From contig JBITNC010000001.1 of the NCBI GenBank assembly GCA_050084985.1, forward strand, positions 39,060,001 to 39,124,000: 64,000 nucleotides of DNA. The letters run 5' to 3'. The notes beneath the pieces were generated by a model that made no database searches, was not told where the DNA came from, and worked only from the letters and a program-made list of their open reading frames with translations. This document shows positions 57,061-64,000 of the stretch, one piece after another (position 1 is the first letter of the stretch; every line of letters begins with the position of its first letter). Position numbers and translations under genes: made by a program. Source of the DNA: Nageia nagi. Its lineage: Eukaryota > Pinophyta.

Positions 57061-58030
57061 GACCAAAGGTAGATATCCTTGAATACTCAAGAATGGCTAT
57101 GTCTTTTTGAATACTACAAATTAGACCTTTCTTCATGTAGTGGGATTTGGAGTTGGACCCTACATGGGTCATATTCACTAGGACTACAAACTAATGGTAG
57201 CTTTACTAGAGAGGTGGGATTCTTTGATTGAAACTTTCTATCTTCGTACAAAGGATATGAATATCATAATAGAGGACATCCATCATATATACTATTTACC
57301 TATTCAAGATCAATAGATTCAGCATGTGCTAGATAGATATTCAATGCATTTAGATATTGCAATAGTTTATGGGGTAGGTGTCATTGATAAAGTCATGAGT
57401 GAGATGTTTTTTGGGGGTCATCCATACCTTAGGTATTAGAGGAATGACCAACAGGGTCTTCTTAGATACTCTTAATTGATGGGGTTGATACAGTGCTATA
57501 TTCTCTTGAATATCGGTAGTGGGTAGTTTCCTTAGTCATTGTTGCCTGTAGTGGCTAGTATGTTACAAGAGGGTAAGGTATACACTTGGCCTCCCATAAT
57601 ACTAGCCCATATTTATCAAGAGATTTTATTTTATTATTTAGGCCATACAGCCTCATTGTTAGTCAGTATCACTCTTCAAGCATGGGTTTACAAGCATATC
57701 CATGTACCTCATCCTTTAGGGCTCCTAGTACCTAGTTTTACTTCACATGTAGCCTTTCCTACTAGCATCATGTGCTGGAGAGAAGATTTTTATACTCACC
57801 CTTCAAATGGGATTTAGTGAGATATTTATTTTTATCATAGGATGATGGCTCACCTTATTACCAATTAGGTGAGGTTAAAACCCTATAGTGGTTACCAAGT
57901 TTGGGGTACGCTCATAGTACAACTAATGGGCACTAGATAAGCTTGAGTTCTTAATGGTCAATGGAGTGAGTTATTAGAGCATTTATATTTTGAGCATGTC
58001 CACCATCAATTTGGTCTAAAATATAGACAC
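57060..58030 (+). pseudogene. Plant mobile domain upstream of gag
   Basis: LLERWDSLIETFYLRTKDM then NIIIEDIHHIYYLPIQDQ (57205-57315) is the PMD opening (lveRW....hTFhl...EmtiTLeDv..llgLpi.G). The frame at 57539-57817 carries YTWPPIILAHIYQEILFYYL and SLLVSITLQAWVYKHIHVPH, the PMD LLqvWayEhi segment. The end reads LEHLYFEHVHHQFGLKYRHL and continues in frame into gag. PMDs are found in MAIN-like host proteins and in plant Ty3 and MULE elements. Several stops and frameshifts. Confidence 0.75.
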
Positions 58031-58730
58031 CTAAAAAATGATCTCATAAGATTACAACAATTACAAGATGAGATAGTTATAGATTTTATCTCAAGATGGA
58101 GGGTAATTTTGACAAGCATGCCTTATACTTTTCCATAAGAAGAACTAGTGAAAATGTTTAGTCAAAGTTGTCTAATGTCCATTGCTAGTACCTTATTGAT
58201 TCAACAACACAATACATTTGAATAAGAAATCTCTCAAGCTATTGTAATTGAAAAGGTTAAGATCCAAGATGGAGAATTAAAAGGTAAAAAGAAAGAGCCT
58301 TATGTTAGAAATAGAAATTAGGCTAAACAATTGACAAAACCAATACCTATTAATAAGGTTTATTATCTTAAAGATGGAGAATAAAACCTTTTGCAAAATA
58401 TACCCACTACAAAAAATGAAGAAATAAAATCTAGGCCAACCCCTAGAAAGTTTACTCATTTGACTGAATCTTTATATGATATTTTGAAAAACTTAATAGA
58501 CCATAAAATTATTATATTGCCTGAAATATGACTTGAAAAGCTAGATGCAAGAGATAGAAAATGGTATAATGAGAATGATTATTGCTAATATCATTGCCAA
58601 AAGGGTGTTACTATAGGAAAGTGTAAAACATTACAACATAAAGTTCAAGATTTGATTGATCAAGGAAGATTATAGGTAGACAACCCTTTGACTATACCTA
58701 ATCAAAATCTAGGAATATATCAAAATACTC
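58031..58730 (+). pseudogene. Tat-type gag, C-terminal half with zinc knuckle
   Basis: LIRLQQLQDEIVIDFISRWR then PEELVKMFSQSCLMSIAST is the second half of a Tat gag (L...kQ..deSf..yv.RWR......m.E...v.mf). KWYNENDYC and, after a stop, YHCQKGVTIGKCKTLQHKVQ then DLIDQGRL (58580-58680) is the CxYHxxxGHxTxxC knuckle with the GH His changed to Val. It follows the PMD without a break. Confidence 0.8.
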
Positions 58731-59154
58731 TTCCTCAACATTAAGAAAATATTTTAGCATCACAAATACACCAAAATCAAGTAACACATAAAGGGTTTAA
58801 AGATGCTTCTACCTTTTTTGCTATGGTAAGCATAACCACAAGAGCCAAAAGGGAGAAAAGGAGGTAAGCTAATATTCCCAAAAATCAAACAAATGATGGT
58901 ATCATACAACCAAATATACCTAGACCTCAACTTACTAATATTTTAGTAAAAGGATATTTTTAATGTCCTTGTTTGAGTTGTTACAACAATCTAAAAATCA
59001 TAGAGAAGCTATGAACCAATTATTGCAGATAATTGAATTAGATATTAATGATCCTAAAAGTTTTGTGTCCTTTATAGGGAATTTTAAAATAAGCTAAAAA
59101 CCCACTATTGCCTTCCATGATCATGAAGTTAGGCAATCAAACCATTCACAAGGA

Positions 59155-59480
59155 TAAGATATCCCATTACATATTATAGCAAAGATAGATGGGAAGGCTT
59201 TTAAAAGAAAATTAATAGATGAAGGTTCAATAATAAATATTATTTCCACAACTACCTATAAGAACTTGAATATTCATTTCTCACACATATGTGCACCTTC
59301 CTTACAATTAAGAGCCTTCAATGATGCTTTGTGCACAACAATGGGATCTATATCGTTGCCCATCACTATAGGATCTAAAACCATACAAACATTATTAAAG
59401 GTTATTGAAGGAGATATAACACAATATAACTTACTCCTAGGAAGACCATGGATTGGGAACATGCAATGTATCCCATAAAC
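59155..59480 (+). pseudogene. Tat-type aspartic protease
   Basis: ITHYIIAKIDGKAFKRK-type lead, then LIDEGSIINII (family LIDgGSslNil, with Gly changed to Glu at the active site). The open frame 59266-59478 has LRAFNDALCTTMGSISLPIT and YNLLLGRPWIGNMQCIP, the conserved LLGRpWih..ga.pS end. Confidence 0.82.
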
Positions 59481-60850
59481 ATATCATAATTATTTGAAAT
59501 ACATTCATGATGGGGGGTACACTATGTACTTAGCGATGAAAATCTGTACTCCCATTGCAATCATACACATATTTTAGGAGAGACTACTTTGCTTTCTACT
59601 CATTATTTTACACTGCCTATGGTTCCTAAAAAGGTATCAATAGTAAATATCGATAAATAAGGTGCTTCTCTAAATTATTTAAATAGGAAAGATCTTATTG
59701 ATCCTAAAATACCTTGTACATCAAAGATTAATAAGGATTCATCTATAAAAATAAAATTGACAATCCTAGAAAAGCAAACATGGGAAGAAAGAGCATGAAA
59801 GTGTGCTAAAGTAAACAAAGCTTCATCATCTAAAGCATATTATCCAATAAATAAAATAGATAGTGATGGTAAAATAATAGATAAACCATTAGATATTTAT
59901 CCTATGACCATAAAATTGACTGATAATGAAATAGGGGAATTTGCTATCGATGATGTCATTTTTAATATTCCTACAGCTCAACAAATAGGAAGACCTAAAT
60001 AGTCTCCTTGTGTGGTAAGGAAATTGGTACCACTAGGGAAATTACCTAATAAAATGCCTTTTATATATCAAGGTCCTATAGAACCACCTATCCTTCCTTC
60101 ACCTTAGTCTAATGAAGGTACTTTTTGTGGTTCATAAGAATACTTGTTGCTAGATGTAAGAACATTTGTCCAAAGATAATTTGATAGGTGTCATTCGAAA
60201 GGACAAGGTTTAATATGATATGAACAAGGACCTAGATACACTATTGACATTTATTATCAATTACATAGTGATAAGACAAGATAATATTATAAGAGCAAAA
60301 ATCAAGGAGTATCCAATTTCAAGATAATTGAGTTAGAACCTAAGCCCACAACATATGAAAATTTATATGAAGTACCTAAATGGATGGTAAACCAAGATGA
60401 CATGGAATCTAAAACATTATTCTTAAGAGGGTTATTCTCCAATATATCAATTAACATGGTAGAGATTACAAAAATATGTCATACTCTAATGTCTAAAATA
60501 AGCTTTGATTAGTCTAGAAGTGATGAGTTTGATGCATTTGAGATAATAGGATTAGAAAATTCAAATTGTTCTTCTTCATACTTTCTGGTAGATGAAGAAA
60601 CTATAGATTTAATATTGATTCCTGAATAACCTACAATTCAAGATTTCAAAGACATAGATACAATCCTACATACTACAAACTTGAATATCAATACTACTTT
60701 GGAAGATCAGTATGAAGCTAAAGATGAAGAATATAATGCCAATAATAATAATTAGATTCTAATACCCAACCAATTAGAAGAGGGATCTCACATGTTAATT
60801 AAAGAAACTATCAAAATTAATTTAAATGATGAACCTAATAGCCCTAAAAT
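59481..60850 (+). pseudogene. PR-RT linker of the Tat-type element
   Basis: Degraded coding sequence with acidic stretches (about 60480-60740), as in the 16.2-16.9-kb linker. No domain is recognised; stops in all frames. Confidence 0.45.
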
Positions 60851-61900
60851 AATTCAATTGAGAAAATCCTTTACTGAAGATGAGAGAGAAGACTTCATTA
60901 CAATACTTAAGGAAAAATAAGAAATATTTGCATGGTCATATGCTGATATGCTTGGGCTTGATCCTAATTTAGTAGTGCATAATCATGGTATAAAAGAAGG
61001 TGCAAAACTTGTTAAAAAAAATTATGAAAAATGCATCCTACAATTGCCTTAATTCTAAAAGAGGAGTTACAAAATCTTTTAGAAGCTAAGTTTATTCACC
61101 CAATTGATTACTTTGATTAGATTTTGAATATAGTACCAGTTAAGAAATCCATTGGGAAGATTAGAATATGCATTATAGGGATCTAAATAAAGCATGTCCT
61201 AAGGATGACTTCCCCTTGCTAAATATAGATAGCTTGGTTGATTCTACTATAGGACATGAAATATTATCACTTATGGATGGGTTTTTAGGGTACAATCAAA
61301 TTAAGGTAGCATCAGAAGAGTAGCATAAAACTACATTTACAATGGGGAACATTTTGTTATAGAGTAATGCCTTTTAGATTTTCAAATGTTGGGGCTACTT
61401 ATCAAAGACCCATGATGTACATATTCCATGATTACATGCATGATATCATAGAAGATTATGTGGATGATGTGCTAGCTAAATCAAAAATAAAAGATGACCA
61501 TCCCAAAGTGCTCATTAAAATATTCAATAGGTTACTAGAACATAAAATTTGATTGAACCCAAAGAAGTGTGTTTTTGGAGTAACATATGGGAAATTATTA
61601 GGTTTCATTGTCTCTAGATGAGGGATTGAAGTAGATCCTAACAAAATAAAATCAATAACAAATATGTCCCCCCCTTCAAATATAAAACAACTACAAAGTC
61701 TACAGGGTAAGTTTCAAGCGATAATATGTTTCATTTCTCAATTCTTAGATAAGTGTAAACCTTTTAACAAACTTTTGAAGAAGGGTATTATCTTACACTA
61801 AGGCAATGAACAGCATGAGGGATTTGACAAGATTAAATGCTATCGAATTTCACCACCTATTCTAGTACCACCTAAGCTTGGAGAATCATTCCTATTATAT
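60850..61900 (+). pseudogene. Tat-type reverse transcriptase
   Basis: LRKSFTEDEREDFITILKEK then EIFAWSYADMLGLDPNLVVH opens the domain. Frames then shift repeatedly. 61367-61552 has MPFRFSNVGATYQRPMMYIF, the catalytic IIEDYVDDVLAKSKIKDDHP (YVDD intact) and KIFNRLLEHKI. Pieces like KKCVFGVTYGKLLGFIVS and LQSLQGKFQAI follow. Confidence 0.9.
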
Positions 61901-61929
61901 ATATTAGCCACAAAAATAGCCTTATGAAC

Positions 61930-62390
61930 CATGCTTTCTCAAAAGAATGAGTAATAAAGAAAAATCAATATATTACCTTAGTCAAACTTTAGTTGGTTAT
62001 GAGATCAAATATGTGTATTTGGAAAAGCTATGTCTAGCAGTAGTATTTGCAATCAAAAAATTAAGACATTATATGCTAAACCATACCACATATGTAATTA
62101 CTAAATTTGATCCTTTGAAATACATGATGAATAAAACTTATCAAAATGTAAGAACATATAAATGGATCATGCATCTAACTAAATTTGACTTACTTTTCAT
62201 AAGTCAAAAATTAATTAAAGGGAAAGTTATCATTAATTACCTTGCTAAGGCACCATTATCCAATGAGAATCCACTCATCATAGAAATACTAGATGAACAT
62301 GTATTTCAATTAGATGAAATGGAAATTATCATAGAATCTAAAGAAAATTGGGATATGGTAATATATTTTGATGGGTCGAGATGCAAGTAA
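61930..62390 (+). pseudogene. Ty3 RNase H
   Basis: Open frame 61947-62390: KSIYYLSQTLVGYEIKYVYL, EKLCLAVVFAIKKLRHYMLN, KWIMHLTKFDLLFISQKLIK and VIINYLAKAP. It continues into the second RNase H start IYFDGSRCK. Well preserved relative to RT. Confidence 0.9.
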
Positions 62391-62760
62391 AGTGGGGGTG
62401 CCGATGTTATTTTTGTTACACCCCAAGGAGTTCCCATACCCTATTCATCTAAAATTAATTTTTATTGTACAAATAATAATGCTAAGTACAAATCCTTAAT
62501 CCTAGATATTAAAATTACTATAAAATTAAAACTAAAAAGGGTAAAATTCATTAGTGATTCATTGTTAATCGTAAATCATGTCAAAGAGATATTCCAATGT
62601 AAGGAACCTTTGATGCAAAAATATAAGAGATTAGCAAAAAAATCTTTTATTATCTTTTGAAAAATATGATTTAGAAGTAGTAGTGTGATCAACTAATAGG
62701 TTTGCTGATGCTATGGCTTCAATCAGGTCTTTAATGCTCACAAACCTTGATTAAAAAATA
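62355..62760 (+). pseudogene. Second RNase H (aRNH), Tat type
   Basis: MVIYFDGSRCK (Asp present), then FVTPQGVPIPYSSKINFYCT, NNNAKYKSLILDIKITIKLK (the catalytic Glu of AEYEaL is Lys) and FISDSLLIVNHVKEIFQCKE (Asp present). FADAMASIRSLM closes it with the last Asp present. Confirms a Tat-lineage element like the one at 13.4-21.7 kb. Confidence 0.87.
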
Positions 62761-62799
62761 ATCCCTATTGAAATTGTTCAAATCATTCAATCCTTAATA

Positions 62800-64000
62800 G
62801 AATCAGGTGAAGTTGAACATTTAGTCTTAGACATTGCAATAGAAGACAAAATTTTATGGCATACACAATTGTTCAAATTCTTGAGAGATGGGGTATTACC
62901 TAAAGACTTGACAAAATCATCTCAAAAAGCTTTTCACTTTTGTATGATACGAGATATCTTATATAGTAGGGTTTTAACATAATATTGCTTAGATATTTCG
63001 AGTGGGTAGATTCACAAATTGCTATTTCATGTGCACATGATAGAATTTGTGGAGAACATTTTAGTGGCTTTGCAATCACAAAATGATTAATTCATAGGGG
63101 ATATTACTAGTCTACTATGGAATGTGATTGCATGAAATACATTAAAAAAATGTGTTAAATGTCAACAACATGCAAATCTATTTAATCAACCCTCACATAT
63201 ATTATAACCCATGCAATCATTATGGCCATTCTTAACATGGGCATTATATTTAATAGGTAAAATCTCTCCTATTTCCTCAAGAGGTCATAAGTTTATAATA
63301 AATGCTATAGAATATTACAAAATGGGTAGAAGCTATTCCAATGATTTCAATGAAAGGGCCAAAGATAGCAGAATTCATATAGAACCATATAATATGTCAT
63401 TTTGGAATTCCAAACGAAATTATCACTAATAATGGGAAGAACTTCAAAAATAAGGAAGTTTAGGATTTATGTAAAGGATATCATATCCATTTAAGTTTCT
63501 CAACTACTTATTATCCTCATGGGAATGGTCAAGTTAAAATCACAAACAAAACTATTTGTAGCATTCTATTAAAAATTGATGATGACTCCCACTAAGATTG
63601 GCATGAAATAATTCCACATGCCTTGTGGGCCTATCGAACTAGTATTCAAAGTCCTATTGGGGCAATCCTTTTTTCCTTAGTTTATGGGGCCAAAGAAGTA
63701 TTACCCTTAGAAATAAAAATTCCTTCTTTATGAATTACATCACAAGATTATATCAATGATGAAGTGGTTCATCAAACAAGATTAGATCAATTACTACTTC
63801 TAGATAAAATAAGAGTTAATGTATTGGAACATTTGCATACTTATCAAAATCATATTAAAAGAACCTTTGATAAAAAAGTTAAAGCTCACAAATTTAACAT
63901 AGGAGATTTGGTTTAAAAAGAAAACTAGCAAACTTCTTGAATTGAATGATAGCTCTATGACAAGTTTGGTCCTAAATGATTAGGTCTTTACATGATTAAA
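62800..64000 (+). pseudogene. Tat-type integrase, cut by window end
   Basis: Fragments: LFKFLRDGVLPKDLTKSSQK, a C..C remnant (KKCVKCQQHAN after a shift), WPFLTWALYLIGKISPIS (first Asp position is Tyr), ITNNGKNFKN (second Asp is Asn), a HGNGQVKITNKTI block (Glu is Lys), HALWAYRTSIQSPIGAILFS and LVYGAKEVLPLEIKIPS. KFGPK-LGLYMIK at the window edge is the start of the GPY-type end. Two or three catalytic residues are lost. Confidence 0.88.

Noticed and set aside
58018-58045. ATAGACACCTAAAAAATG resembles the LTR start TGTAGACACCTAAAAATGG
   Set aside because: The match is short and falls inside a continuous PMD-to-gag reading frame (KYRHLKND); no LTR sequence follows it. Most likely chance, though a template-switch scar cannot be excluded.

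Overview
This window looks like intergenic DNA from a large, repeat-rich plant nuclear genome. No intact host gene, tRNA, rRNA or CRISPR array could be supported. Almost everything recognisable is a decayed retrotransposon of a plant lineage: Ty3/gypsy of the Tat type (extra RNase H, plant mobile domain) and chromovirus type, Ty1/copia, and an L1-type LINE. Base composition is strongly AT-rich, CG dinucleotides look scarce, and many breaks in the old reading frames are TAG/TAA/TGA where the family has Trp, Gln or Arg. That is what long-term cytosine methylation and deamination leaves. A gymnosperm or another large plant genome would fit, but the species cannot be told from this sequence.

Layout. 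1-2247: 5' end (LTR and leader with tandem repeats) of a minus-strand Tat-like element. 4.1-5.0 kb: compound microsatellites and a plant-mobile-domain fragment. 5.0-7.6 kb: truncated minus-strand chromovirus (gag, protease, part of RT). 9.5-11.0 kb: plus-strand copia RT/RNase H remnant. 11.7-24.0 kb: diverged tandem repeats, split by a complete 8.28-kb Tat-type Ty3 element (13439-21722) with two LTRs and a perfect 5-bp target duplication ATATG. 24.0-27.6 kb: mostly featureless AT-rich DNA with small MITE-like palindromes. 27.7-31.4 kb: LTR-like region, gag and two successive protease domains of another Ty3 element.

31411-48520 is best read as one nested locus. A minus-strand chromovirus has its 5' LTR at 46408-48520, its body at 41.9-46.4 kb and its 3' LTR at 39355 down to 31411. 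The 3' LTR is split by an L1-like LINE (about 33.4-39.25 kb). The end of the integrase is split by a 2407-bp copia-derived insertion (39487-41893) flanked by the 5-bp duplication TATTG. That insertion has only one LTR. Its other end is a 262-bp inverted copy of its own interior.

49147-64000: Tat-type elements, rearranged. Two direct LTRs (49147-49982 and 54195-55015) enclose a leader and a gag N-terminal half. The second LTR is followed tail-to-tail by an inverted LTR and leader fragment. Then comes a plant mobile domain running in frame into the gag C-terminal half, followed by protease, RT, RNase H, second RNase H and integrase up to the window edge. All coding regions here appear to be pseudogenes.

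The most unusual observations are the single-LTR copia insertion with its foldback end, the mobile-domain/gag junction, the 20-21-bp minisatellite shared by leaders and LTRs of separate Tat-like elements, and the duplicated protease domain.
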